Origin: Hyphomicrobiaceae bacterium
Lineage (GTDB): Bacteria > Pseudomonadota > Alphaproteobacteria > Rhizobiales > Hyphomicrobiaceae
Direction of reading: 5' to 3'
Assembly: GCA_025359185.1 (NCBI GenBank)
Contig: JANYHF010000004.1
Location: 1-64,000, forward strand
DNA: 64,000 bases
Made by a program: the position numbers and the translations under genes. Positions 1-8,769 of this stretch are shown here, one piece after another; position 1 is the first letter of the stretch; each line of letters begins with the position of its first letter. The notes under the pieces are model-generated. The model was not told the origin of the DNA. It searched no databases and saw only the letters and a program-made list of their open reading frames with translations.

Positions 1-1172
1 GCATCGGTGTTATTCCAGTTGACATAGGGTTGCAGGGAGGCGGTCCAGGTCTCGTCGATTTCGACGAGAATAGCGGTGACGAGGCGTTCGAGCGAGGCCT
101 CATTCGGGAAGACGCGTATTTTCTGTGTGCGGCGTTTAAGCTCCTGTTGGATGGAGCGCTCGATTGGATTTGACGTGCGCATGCGCCGCCGGTGCTCCTT
201 GGGCAGCTTGAATACGGCGAGGCCTTCTGGCACGGCGGCTTCGAGCCAGCTTGCCAGCTTGGGCGCATCTTTCCGATACCGGCCGATCAAAGCTTTCAGT
301 TCGGCCTCCGCGATTTCCAGGGTCTGCGCGTTCCAGATGGCGCGCAATTCTTCGCCGATGATCCTGCGCACACTGAGGTTCGGCGCGTGATGGATGGCGT
401 TCTGCGCCAGGTGGAACTGGCAGCGCTGCCAGCGGGCGCCCGGCAGGACCGCCTTGCGCGCCGCTTTCAATCCGGCGTGGTCGTCCGATGTGATGAACGC
501 AACCCCCTGAAGTCCGCGCGCCACAAGGCTTTCGAGGAAGGCGCGCCAGTGCACTTCGGCCTCCGACACCTTGATCGAAACGCCAAGCACGCGGCGCCGT
601 CCGAGGTCGTCGACGCCGATGGCGGTGAGCACGGCGCAATCGTCGGCGACGCCCTGCTCGCGGGTTTTTTCGTAACGCGCATCGAGGAAGACGTAGCGGA
701 AGCAACCGAGCGGGCGTCGGCGCCAGGCTTCGAGATCTTCGTCGAGCAGTTTGGCGGCGCGGCTGACTTGGGTCGACGACAAGCCCTCGATGCCGAATTC
801 GGCCAGAACGTTCTCGACCGCGCGCGTCGATACGCCTTTGACGTACATTTCAGCCGCCGCCAGCATGACGGCGCGGCACGAACGGCGGCCCCGTTCCAGG
901 CTCTGGGGATAAAACGGTTCGGCGCTGCCCGACGTCTTGGGGATGTCGAGGTCAAGCGTGCCGGCCGTGGTGTCGATCCGCTTGGGTTTGTAGCCATTGG
1001 CATAGCCCCGCCGCTCGGGGCCGCGCTCATAGTGCCCCGCGCCCAGGAACTGCTCGCGCTCCAGGCTCATGGCCACATTCATGAGCGTCGTCGTGACCTC
1101 TCGCATCGCCTGTGGACCTTCCGCGATCAGCTGTTCCAGCAGGCGCGCAATCGTCGTATCGTTGGTTGTCAT
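1..1172 (-). CDS. IS256-family transposase, 3' end cut by window edge
   Basis: Reading the minus strand from an ATG at 1172 gives one uninterrupted frame to base 1, about 390 codons, so only the last few residues are missing. The protein has the mutator-type (IS256) DDE layout: first Asp in FLDARYEK, second in ITSDDHAGLKAARKA, the QRCQFHLAQNA segment, and the Glu in RTSNPIERSIQQELKRRT. The start is preceded by AGAGGAA at a good distance. Such transposases move their element by a copy-out mechanism and usually leave 8-9 bp target duplications. Nothing in the visible part is broken, so the copy may be active. A 338-residue plus-strand reading of 192-1208 is only its antisense shadow. Confidence 0.93.
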   Translation of the reverse strand, partial: MTTNDTTIARLLEQLIAEGPQAMREVTTTLMNVAMSLEREQFLGAGHYERGPERRGYANGYKPKRIDTTAGTLDLDIPKTSGSAEPFYPQSLERGRRSCRAVMLAAAEMYVKGVSTRAVENVLAEFGIEGLSSTQVSRAAKLLDEDLEAWRRRPLGCFRYVFLDARYEKTREQGVADDCAVLTAIGVDDLGRRRVLGVSIKVSEAEVHWRAFLESLVARGLQGVAFITSDDHAGLKAARKAVLPGARWQRCQFHLAQNAIHHAPNLSVRRIIGEELRAIWNAQTLEIAEAELKALIGRYRKDAPKLASWLEAAVPEGLAVFKLPKEHRRRMRTSNPIERSIQQELKRRTQKIRVFPNEASLERLVTAILVEIDETWTASLQPYVNWNNTD

Positions 1173-1210
1173 CGAAGTTCCTCTTGGTCGAAGAACATCG
1201 ATGCCTGAGT

Positions 1211-1244
1211 CGCGCTGTCCGCCCCCGCGGGGGCGGACAGCGCG
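1211..1244. repeat. Perfect 34-bp palindrome at the IS256-type element end
   Basis: Arms CGCGCTGTCCGCCCCC and GGGGGCGGACAGCGCG form a perfect inverted repeat 39 bp upstream of the transposase start, inside or at the right end of the insertion sequence. It could be part of the terminal recognition sequence or a hairpin that blocks read-through into the transposase. The true end cannot be fixed because the other terminus lies outside the window. Confidence 0.7.
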
Positions 1245-1385
1245 TCCACAGCCTCATTGCCTCACGAGCAATTTCCAGACGTCAGGTTACACCGCCGAAC
1301 GCCGGTCGGCGTGAGCTTCAATGCAGGTATTTTCTGGATAGTTTCGAATTGGAACATCCTTGTCCCAATAGACTATGGAGAAATC

Positions 1386-1655
1386 ATGCTGCGAACGGAC
1401 TCTGCCTCGGTTACAATTGAATACCGCCTCTCATGCCGGCAGATGCTGGTAATCGTCACATTCATGATGGCCGCAGCGAGTGTCGCGATCGGCTTGGCAG
1501 TTCTGAACTCCAATGACTCATCACTGGGTGCAGCTGTCGGTCTTCCAGTTTTGGGATGGATTTGGTTGTTCGGTATGAATTATTTGCTCGGCTGGTGGAG
1601 GTTGTCTGGCGCGTTTCGGCGAGTAGTTCTCGACGCCGCCGCTGAGACAATATGA
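1386..1655 (+). CDS. Small hypothetical membrane protein
   Basis: This 89-residue frame has two hydrophobic segments (about residues 20-40 and 47-65), so it is probably an inner-membrane protein with both ends on one side. GGAG stands seven bases before the chosen ATG; a longer reading from 1257 would run back into the insertion sequence end. Its TGA overlaps the ATG of the MATE exporter (ATGA), which suggests translational coupling and a shared role, perhaps as a small accessory subunit. No family was recognised. Its promoter must lie just after the IS end. Confidence 0.6.
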   Translation: MLRTDSASVTIEYRLSCRQMLVIVTFMMAAASVAIGLAVLNSNDSSLGAAVGLPVLGWIWLFGMNYLLGWWRLSGAFRRVVLDAAAETI

Positions 1656-2989
1656 CAACCATCCCAGCGGCCCGCCTTTCCCGTCCGCTCACCCATCGTG
1701 ACATCCTCGCGATCTCGATCCCCATCATCCTCTCAAATGTCACCACGCCTCTCGTCGGTGCGGCGGATATTGGCGTGATCGGCCAGCTCGGCCAGCCGGC
1801 TATGCTCGGCGGCGTGGCTATCGGCGCGCAGCTGTTCGGGCTGGTGTTCTGGACCTTTGGCTTTTTGCGCCTCGGAACCTCGGGCATGACCGCGCAGGCT
1901 AAAGGCGCGGGCAACACCGACGAAATCGCTGCGACTCTGGAGCGGGCCCTGATGGTGGCCGCCGTTCTCGGCCTTGTGCTGATCATCCTGCAGGTGCCCA
2001 TCGGCGCGCTGGCGCTGTGGCTGATCGGCGGTTCGCCCGAGGTGCAAAAGGCCGCCCACGTCTATTATGACTGGCGGATCTGGAGCGCTCCCTTCGTCTT
2101 TGTGAACTATGCGCTACTCGGCTGGTTCATCGGCCTCGGCGAAGCCGGGCGCGCGTTCGCCGTGCAGCTGCTTTTGAACCTCGTCAATATCGGGACATCG
2201 ATCCTGTTTGTGCTCGGGCTGAAATGGGGGGTGGCCGGAGCGGGCGCGGCGGCGCTGACGGCCGAGATCGTGGCGGCGGTCGCAGGGCTCGTCGTTGCCT
2301 TCTACGAGATCGGCTCGCGTGGCGGCCGGGCCCCGCGCGCCGTGCTCTTCGATGCCGCCGCACTGCGCCGCGTCTTTGCGGTGAACACGGACATCATGAT
2401 CCGCTCGACCTGTCTTATGCTGGCTTTTGTCACCTTCGCGGCGCAGGGCGCGCGCCATGGCGACGTGGCGCTGGCCGCCAACGGCGTCTTGTTCAATCTC
2501 TTTGAGATTTCGGCTTATTTTCTCGACGGCTTTGCCAGCGCAGCGGAAACCTATGCCGGCCAGGCCATAGGCGCTCTGCGGCGTGACCGGTTTTTGGAGG
2601 CGGTGTGGCTGTCGTCACTATGGGCGGTTATTCTCAGCCTCGCGGCGAGCCTCGCTTTGCTGGTGCTCGGCGGCTGGATAATCGACGTGATGACCACGAG
2701 CCCAGACGTTCGGGCGGCGGCGCGGGAGTTCCTGCCCTGGTGTGCGCTGTCGCCCATCGTAGGCGTTGCCGCCTTCCAGCTCGACGGCATTTTTATCGGT
2801 GCGACGCGCGGGACCGATATGCGCAATATGATGGTGCTGAGCCTTGCCGTGTTTCTGGCGTCGGTCCAGGTTTTGACGCCGCTGCTCGGCAATCATGGCC
2901 TGTGGCTGGCATTGACGATATTTTTTGTCGTGCGTGGGCTCGCACTTGGTAGCCGGTTTCCGGCCCTGGTGCGCGATGCCTTCGCCTAA
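1652..2989 (+). CDS. MATE family efflux transporter (DinF-like)
   Basis: A 445-residue, very hydrophobic protein with about twelve predicted membrane spans arranged as two MatE halves. The N-terminal stretch LAISIPIILSNVTTPLVGAAD and the LGTSGMTAQAKGAGN segment are typical of DinF-type MATE proteins. These export cationic drugs or metabolites in exchange for H+ or Na+. Length agrees with the family. The start overlaps the stop of the preceding small membrane gene, and the cytosine deaminase gene follows 16 bases after its stop, so the three are probably co-transcribed. Substrate is unknown; the neighbour hints at a nucleobase analogue, but that is inference. Confidence 0.93.
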   Translation: MTTIPAARLSRPLTHRDILAISIPIILSNVTTPLVGAADIGVIGQLGQPAMLGGVAIGAQLFGLVFWTFGFLRLGTSGMTAQAKGAGNTDEIAATLERALMVAAVLGLVLIILQVPIGALALWLIGGSPEVQKAAHVYYDWRIWSAPFVFVNYALLGWFIGLGEAGRAFAVQLLLNLVNIGTSILFVLGLKWGVAGAGAAALTAEIVAAVAGLVVAFYEIGSRGGRAPRAVLFDAAALRRVFAVNTDIMIRSTCLMLAFVTFAAQGARHGDVALAANGVLFNLFEISAYFLDGFASAAETYAGQAIGALRRDRFLEAVWLSSLWAVILSLAASLALLVLGGWIIDVMTTSPDVRAAAREFLPWCALSPIVGVAAFQLDGIFIGATRGTDMRNMMVLSLAVFLASVQVLTPLLGNHGLWLALTIFFVVRGLALGSRFPALVRDAFA

Positions 2990-3005
2990 AGCATAGGAGC
3001 AACAC

Positions 3006-3458
3006 ATGGGCCTATCAGTCACCGACCAGTCATTCCTCCGCATGGCCTATGACGAAGCCAAGGCGGGCTACGATGAGGGCGGCTGCCCGATCGGCAGCGT
3101 GCTGGCCGAGGGCGAACGGCTGATCTCGCGCGGGCGCAATCAGCGTGTGCAGGGTGGCGATCCGATTGCGCATGGCGAAATGGATGCGTTGCGCAAGGCC
3201 GGCCGCCAGAAGAGCTATCGCAAAATGACGCTCTATACCTCGCTCAGCCCTTGCATGATGTGTACAGGGACTATCATCCAATTCGGCATTCCGCGTGTGA
3301 TCGTGGGAGAAAACCGCAATTTTGGGGGCAACGAGGCTTTATTGCGCGAACGGGGCGTGGAGGTGATCATCGCCGAAGATCCAGAGTGCGTGGCGCTGAT
3401 GGCGCGGTTCATTGCCGAAAAACCGGAGCTTTGGAACGAGGATATTGCGGAGCTGTAG
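3006..3458 (+). CDS. Cytosine deaminase, yeast FCY1 type
   Basis: A 150-residue CMP/dCMP-deaminase-fold enzyme. The zinc site is visible: His56 and catalytic Glu58 in AHGEMDAL, Cys83 and Cys86 in LSPCMMCTG. The protein follows yeast cytosine deaminase along its length, including GIPRVIVGENRNF and the C-terminal Trp-x-x-DI segment that caps the active site, whereas most bacterial cytosine deaminases (CodA) are unrelated amidohydrolases. It is expected to convert cytosine to uracil and ammonia in the cytoplasm for pyrimidine salvage. AGGAG precedes the ATG. It lies just behind a MATE exporter. An alternative is a deaminase for a related pyrimidine or other small amine. Confidence 0.88.
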   Translation: MGLSVTDQSFLRMAYDEAKAGYDEGGCPIGSVLAEGERLISRGRNQRVQGGDPIAHGEMDALRKAGRQKSYRKMTLYTSLSPCMMCTGTIIQFGIPRVIVGENRNFGGNEALLRERGVEVIIAEDPECVALMARFIAEKPELWNEDIAEL

Positions 3459-3611
3459 GCGCAAGAATCGTCTTTGCCTCAGTAATGTGATGCTAGGTCC
3501 ATCGCAATGATCCGGCGCGAGCAACACCTGTGCCAGTTCACAAAAGCCGCGATCTGACCGAGCCAATCCTGCACGAAATACTGAAACATGCCGTCCTCAC
3601 CGGCGACGAGT
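3459..3611. other. Intergenic region between convergent genes
   Basis: About 150 bases between the plus-strand cytosine deaminase stop and the minus-strand FAH-family stop. Only short out-of-context frames occur on either strand, and no clear hairpin with a T-run was seen. It may hold a decayed coding remnant on the minus strand, but this is not supported enough to call. Confidence 0.4.
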
Positions 3612-4793
3612 TCATCGATCTTTTGTGAGCACGCCCCTCTCGGCCAAATTCCGCATCAAACTGGCAATCCCATACGTCCACGGCTCGGACTCCGTTGACA
3701 GCTGCACCCGGTTGGTGAGTGCGCCCAGGCGCTCGTTCGACACCGTGACGATATCGCCGATGTGGTGCGTGAAGCCTTTGCCTGGCGCATCGCGGTCCTT
3801 GGTGGGGGCATACATCGTGCCGCAGAACAGCACGGCGCCGTCTGGATACTGATGATGGCGGCCTAACATCTGGCCCGCCAGATCGGCCGGGTCGCGGCTG
3901 ATCTGCGCCATCGACGAACCGCCGCTTAAGGTGAACCCGTCCGTTCCGGCGACATCGAGCTGGATATGCAGCTTTCGAACATCGTCGAGGCTGAAGTCTT
4001 TATCAAACAGGCGGATTAACGGTCCAAGCGCGCATGACGCATTGTTGTCCTTGGCTTTGCCGAGCAGCAGCGCCGACCGGCCCTCGACATCGCGTAGGTT
4101 CACATCGTTGCCAAGCGTCGCGCCGATGATCTTGCCGGTCGACGCAACCACGATTACCACTTCAGGCTCAGGATTGTTCCACTTCGAAATAGGATGCAGG
4201 CCGACGTCGAAACCGGTGCCTACGGACGACAGCACGGGCGCCTTGGTGAAAATCTCCGCGTCAGGCCCGATGCCGACTTCGAGATATTGCGACCAGGCCC
4301 CTTTAGCTTGCAGCATCGCCTTCAGTCGCATGGCGTCGGGCCCGCCGGGCTTCACCTTGGAGAGATCATCGCCCACCAGTGCCGTCACTTCGCCGCGCAA
4401 GGTCCGGGCCCGGTCCGCGTCGCCGCGCGCCTGCTCCTCGATGACGCGCTCGATCATGCTGACAGCAAAAGTGACGCCAGCAGCCTTCACGGCCTGGAGG
4501 TCGATCGGTGCCAGCAGCCAGGGTTTTTTCGCATCGCGCGTATCGGGCAGAGTATTGGCGAGTATGGCATCGAACGGGCCAATGGCGGTACCCTTGGCGT
4601 GCGTGAGTGCCGCGGCCGGACCAGCGTGCTCGCAGAGTTCGCTGATTGTGGCGAACGTGGATGTAATGTCGATGAGGATGCCGCCGCGCAGCACCACAAC
4701 CGACGGTCCGCCAAGGTCAGGCCGGAAGACGCGGCCGATAAGGCTGGCGCGGGTGTGGTCGGCGGGGAGGGCGGTAGTGGGGGAGAGGAGCAT
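3612..4793 (-). CDS. Fumarylacetoacetate hydrolase (FAH) family protein
   Basis: A 393-residue protein with the FAH-fold metal site region (NNPEPEVVIVV, then GNDVNLRDVEGRSALLLGK). Sugar-acid members of this family act on 2-keto-3-deoxy acids, for example as 2-keto-3-deoxy-D-arabinonate dehydratase or 2,4-diketo-3-deoxy-L-fuconate hydrolase. With a UxaA/GarD-type dehydratase, an aldo/keto reductase and a FucU-type mutarotase nearby, a late step of oxidative L-fucose or pentose breakdown is the best guess. I chose the ATG at 4793 because AGGA lies eight bases upstream; a TTG at 4811 would add six residues. Exact substrate cannot be read from the sequence. Confidence 0.85.
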   Translation of the reverse strand: MLLSPTTALPADHTRASLIGRVFRPDLGGPSVVVLRGGILIDITSTFATISELCEHAGPAAALTHAKGTAIGPFDAILANTLPDTRDAKKPWLLAPIDLQAVKAAGVTFAVSMIERVIEEQARGDADRARTLRGEVTALVGDDLSKVKPGGPDAMRLKAMLQAKGAWSQYLEVGIGPDAEIFTKAPVLSSVGTGFDVGLHPISKWNNPEPEVVIVVASTGKIIGATLGNDVNLRDVEGRSALLLGKAKDNNASCALGPLIRLFDKDFSLDDVRKLHIQLDVAGTDGFTLSGGSSMAQISRDPADLAGQMLGRHHQYPDGAVLFCGTMYAPTKDRDAPGKGFTHHIGDIVTVSNERLGALTNRVQLSTESEPWTYGIASLMRNLAERGVLTKDR

Positions 4794-4872
4794 GGCGGGA
4801 GTCCTGGGCAAGTTTGGCGTAGCTGGAATGATGCGCTTGATCGGACCGTTGGAACAATCAGAAAATCGTCAA

Positions 4873-7107
4873 TCAGATCGTATCGCCCGATTCCCAATGA
4901 GTCAGCACGGCGTTTGCCTGGGCCAGCAGAGTTTCGCGTACGACCTGAATTGCCGCAGCGTCCGTCAGAGCCGCTGTTTCCTGAGCAGCTGTCTTGGATC
5001 GCAATCGGGCATACCCCCAAAGCCGCTTGCTCAGCGTCACATGGGGGGCATGTTTCTGGCGGGTCTCCGCAATGATTTTGGCATTGCGCGCGGCAACTTC
5101 GGAAAAGAAGTCTAGTGAGTCGAATTTCTTCGCCAGGTTCGAGCAAATGCTATTGTTTGCAGCTTCCGACTTGTCCGCAATAACCGTTAGATCGGTTGAC
5201 TTGATTGCATTGAATTCTTTGGCAAAGGCCTTGCAGTATTCCCGCAGCATATTGTACCAGGGCCGGCCGTGGTCGACAGTCACGCCCCGGCCCGGTATCG
5301 GCTCCCCCCAGGCGTTTCCTGCCAGCAAGCTCGCATAGTACAGCGTCCAGACGAAGGCCGCCTTGGTCGGGTCATTGATCTGGGGCGGCGCGAAAAGCTC
5401 TTTCAGTTTGGCGCTTGAGACAATCGAGCCAATTTCAGTATTGGCCATCACAGTATCGCGGATTTCTTCAAGGAGGCCGCCATGCAGCTGCATATAGATC
5501 GGGTAATGCTGCGGGGCCGTTTCCAGCGCCACAGGCATGATTGCCATTGTTGAGCGCGCCTCGCCTGACCCCCAACGGTACTCGGCAAGTTCGATATCTG
5601 CGAGGCCGGGCAGCAGGCGCTCCATGATCTCCTGATGCGGACGTTCCTCCAGCCGCAGGCGCTGCCCGTTGGCGAGGGTGTCGCGGAGCAACCGGTTGTC
5701 ACAACAGGGCATCGCAAGGTCGCTGCGCGCCGACGCTTCCCGGTAGGAGGCAATGCCACTGCGGCCGATATTGTACATCAGGTAGTAGAGTTCCAGCAGG
5801 CCCGGATCGTTCGTCCGCGAGGCAAAGCTCCGGATTGAGGCATCGATCTCGCCTTCTAGGTCTTTGGCGATGCCGGGCTCAATCGAGGCAAACCGGCCTG
5901 TCAATTTCTGCTTCAAGAGCTTGTGGGAATCGTGCACAAGTTCCGGATTTTGCCGCAGCCAGTTGAGGTCGGGCGAGGCGTAGCCGCCACGCAAGAGTTC
6001 GCCGCCAAGCCCTGACAAAGTGACGGTATCCGAGGCTGGTCCCGGCACCGGGGCGGTACGGCAGTGACTGGGCTGGCGCGGCAACAGTCCGGGAATTCCG
6101 TCGCGCAGCAGTATGGTCCGCACGGCGAAATCGCGCGGAACGAAAGACGTTCTCAGACTTGTCTCGCTCAGGTTCTCGCCGCCTTTGACGGTATGGGTAA
6201 CGCCATAGGCTGCGGCGATCTGACGTGCAATGAGCACATCCCGGTCGGCGGCCTCACTGCTGAAGCGCTGATTGGTGTTGGCTTTGATGTCGAGCCCGGC
6301 GGCCTTGGCGCCGCTAAGAACCAGCCGGCTGTCCTTGCCGCCACTCAGCCCCATACTGATCACCTTGCGGCCACCGGCAGCTGCCTTGACACCATCCGTG
6401 AAACGTTGTGCCAATAGGTCGAAATAGCCCTTTTCGTCGGCATGTGTGGCCTGCGAAAGGGAGTCTACCGTCGTGTCGCTTTCCGCTGTCGTCAGATTTT
6501 CACCGTCCATGACCGCGTAAGAATTGATCCCCAGAAGGCGTACATTCTCGAAGAGTGTCCGTTCCAGGAAAATGTTGTTCGAGTTGATGAAGGCCGCGAG
6601 ACCCTTGCGGTCGAGGACTGGCTTCAGGTCAGGACGGATCAGCAGGCCAAGCAGCAAGGCACTGTTGCCAACAGCAACCATTTCATCGGTCTGCGCAATG
6701 TAAAGAGGGATCTGGCGCGTCAGCGTACAGTAAAAGAGTAGCCTGCGACCGTCTTCGCTGCGCAATGCGCAGGCAAACATGCCGTGCGCTTGATTGAAGA
6801 CGGTAACGGCACTTAAGACGTCACCAGCCGAAAATTTGCTCGCCGCTTCATCGATCGCAGGCCCACCATATCCCATCAGCAGGGGTTGGCGTAGCCCTGA
6901 TCTGGCTGCTGCAAGGCCGCGGTCTGCAGTGTTGACGCTGGCGGCCAGTACCAGCGTCTTGCCGTCAACCTCAGAGACGACGCGTTTGGTGCCTTCGAAC
7001 GTCCGCGTAACGATGCTCAGTGCCTTGTTGGATCGCTCTTCCAGCAAAGAAGCGGGTTTGCCTTGGCGGGTTCTGGCGATGGCAAAAATCTGCATCGTGC
7101 CTTCCAT
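4873..7107 (-). CDS. Asparagine-synthase-like ATP-dependent amide ligase
   Basis: A 744-residue protein. Residues about 1-220 resemble the Ntn-type glutaminase half of asparagine synthetase B but lack an N-terminal catalytic Cys2. The C-terminal half carries the PP-loop SMGLSGGKDSRLV (residues 251-263), which binds ATP in Asn synthetases, beta-lactam synthetases and lasso cyclases. Without the Cys, glutamine hydrolysis in cis is unlikely, so it may use ammonia or an amine of the substrate. The upstream glycosyltransferase gene ends seven bases before this start, so the two form an operon and may make or modify a surface glycan. An ATG at 7095 with GAAGG in front is an equally good start. Confidence 0.78.
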   Translation of the reverse strand: MEGTMQIFAIARTRQGKPASLLEERSNKALSIVTRTFEGTKRVVSEVDGKTLVLAASVNTADRGLAAARSGLRQPLLMGYGGPAIDEAASKFSAGDVLSAVTVFNQAHGMFACALRSEDGRRLLFYCTLTRQIPLYIAQTDEMVAVGNSALLLGLLIRPDLKPVLDRKGLAAFINSNNIFLERTLFENVRLLGINSYAVMDGENLTTAESDTTVDSLSQATHADEKGYFDLLAQRFTDGVKAAAGGRKVISMGLSGGKDSRLVLSGAKAAGLDIKANTNQRFSSEAADRDVLIARQIAAAYGVTHTVKGGENLSETSLRTSFVPRDFAVRTILLRDGIPGLLPRQPSHCRTAPVPGPASDTVTLSGLGGELLRGGYASPDLNWLRQNPELVHDSHKLLKQKLTGRFASIEPGIAKDLEGEIDASIRSFASRTNDPGLLELYYLMYNIGRSGIASYREASARSDLAMPCCDNRLLRDTLANGQRLRLEERPHQEIMERLLPGLADIELAEYRWGSGEARSTMAIMPVALETAPQHYPIYMQLHGGLLEEIRDTVMANTEIGSIVSSAKLKELFAPPQINDPTKAAFVWTLYYASLLAGNAWGEPIPGRGVTVDHGRPWYNMLREYCKAFAKEFNAIKSTDLTVIADKSEAANNSICSNLAKKFDSLDFFSEVAARNAKIIAETRQKHAPHVTLSKRLWGYARLRSKTAAQETAALTDAAAIQVVRETLLAQANAVLTHWESGDTI

Positions 7108-7113
7108 GGCTCA

Positions 7114-8697
7114 TTACGTTTGAGCAGATACGCCTCTGTCCAGTCCGCTATAGACTTGCGCACGCGCCGTGACTGGACGTCGTTGCCGGTCCCGAGTGGC
7201 AGCCAATCCCTTATAGACCTGCTGCAATTGCGGTTCGTAAACACTCCAATTGTTCGCCTCCATAAAGGGTTGACAGGCCGTGCGGGCCGCGTTTAGCGCG
7301 TCGTCAGTTGCCGAGTTGACAGCCGCAGCGATATCCTTGGCCGTGAAATCGCGAGGCAACAGGAAGCCCATCTGGTACTGACGAATAAACCGGCCCAACT
7401 CTTCCAGATCGGTGGCAAGTATGGGAACGCCGGCACTCGGGTACTCCCACAATTTGTTTGGCGTACAATACAGGTGGTTCAGACTTGTGTTTTCGTAGGT
7501 GATGGCACCGATTGACGCACCCGCAGACCACTCTTGTAGTTCACGATGGGGAACGCCTGGCAGGAAGAGGGCATTGGGGACAAGGCCAGCTCGCGGAGCC
7601 GACGACGCAAGCGCCTTCAGTTCGGCCTCCATAGCGCCCCAACCCATGAGCACCAGGGTCCATTCTGGAGCGAAATCACGCGACGCTTCGACCAGCGCAT
7701 GCAACCCGCGCCGCGCGCCGAATCCGCCCTGAAACAGCACAATTCTCTGCCCGGGCGGCAATCCGGCGGCCCGGTGCAGGCGGCCGTCATAGGCTGGCGG
7801 CACGACGCGGTCGGTGGCGTTCATCAGCACCGTGGCGGGCGGCAGGCTCTTGTGATTGACCGCATAAAACGTCTTGATGCTGTCATTGATCGTGATGAAC
7901 TGGTCGACAAACTCGGCCTGATGCCGGATCACACAGCCATTCAGCAAACCGCGCAGGTCGTTTGCGCCGGCCATATCTTCGTAGATTTCATGCGCATCCC
8001 AGACGATTGGGCAGCCGAAATGCTGCTTGATGTCGCCGGCCAGCAGCAGCGCGACGGTATCGTGCAAATGGACGGCATCGGGTGCTCCGTCTTGCAAGAG
8101 GGAGGCCCGCAGCGGGTCCAGAATCCGTACGAAGTTGAGATTGAGGGACCGCATGGCGAATTGCCCCGCCAGCACTGAGCTGGGGAATTGTCTGACCACG
8201 ACATGCCAATACAGCCGCAGTGTTTTTTCCACTATCCAACGGATAAGCTCGATCATGGGCCTTATCATGTGCTTCTGCAAACGTTGCCGGAACAGCAATG
8301 CGAGCAAAATCACGTTCGTTATCAATAGCATCTGGCTGGTCAGGTGGTGCGCGTGGTTCAGAGTTCCATCGGGATGGATGCTGAGCTGACGGGTGAGCGG
8401 ATAGGCCGTGACCGCTAACGCGGTCAATACCCCCATGGAGAACGCCGCTACGATGGGACGCCGCACCCAAGGACTTGCAAACAGGCTAGTTTTTACCGTC
8501 CGCGCGGCAGCGGCCTTAGCGGCGAGCTTCACTGTCACCGACGACCCAGGCAAGGTGAACAATTCGGGTTTGTCGGTGTCGGAAATGCCGTAGATCATCA
8601 CGGTGTGCCCGGCACGGTCCAAGGAGACAGCCTCCTTGATCACACGCGCATCTTTGCGCACGGAATTGTGGACAACCGAAGCAATTTTCACGCTCAA
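7114..8697 (-). CDS. Membrane-associated glycosyltransferase, GT4-like
   Basis: A 527-residue protein with a GT-B layout. The N-terminal Rossmann start is VKIASVVHNSVRKDARV, the acceptor domain has IVWDAHEIYE (DAHE at 234-237), and the C-terminal nucleotide-sugar domain has ALFLPGVPHRELQEW and CTPNKLWEYPSAGVPILAT. Between the first strand and the rest there is an insert with two hydrophobic segments (about 81-103 and 122-137) that likely anchors it in the inner membrane, unusual for simple GT4 enzymes. It probably transfers a sugar to a lipid-linked or surface acceptor. It is followed closely by the asparagine-synthase-like gene, suggesting a joint glycan-modifying pathway. Confidence 0.85.
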   Translation of the reverse strand: MSVKIASVVHNSVRKDARVIKEAVSLDRAGHTVMIYGISDTDKPELFTLPGSSVTVKLAAKAAAARTVKTSLFASPWVRRPIVAAFSMGVLTALAVTAYPLTRQLSIHPDGTLNHAHHLTSQMLLITNVILLALLFRQRLQKHMIRPMIELIRWIVEKTLRLYWHVVVRQFPSSVLAGQFAMRSLNLNFVRILDPLRASLLQDGAPDAVHLHDTVALLLAGDIKQHFGCPIVWDAHEIYEDMAGANDLRGLLNGCVIRHQAEFVDQFITINDSIKTFYAVNHKSLPPATVLMNATDRVVPPAYDGRLHRAAGLPPGQRIVLFQGGFGARRGLHALVEASRDFAPEWTLVLMGWGAMEAELKALASSAPRAGLVPNALFLPGVPHRELQEWSAGASIGAITYENTSLNHLYCTPNKLWEYPSAGVPILATDLEELGRFIRQYQMGFLLPRDFTAKDIAAAVNSATDDALNAARTACQPFMEANNWSVYEPQLQQVYKGLAATRDRQRRPVTARAQVYSGLDRGVSAQT

Positions 8698-8769
8698 TGC
8701 TCCCCAACGGCCCTGTTTGCCTATCGGGGAACCCTAGCGGCTGATTCGTTACCGAAATTTAAACCGGCC

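Noticed and set aside
192-1208. 338-residue plus-strand ORF
   Set aside because: It is antisense to the intact IS256-type transposase, whose DDE motifs identify the minus strand as coding.
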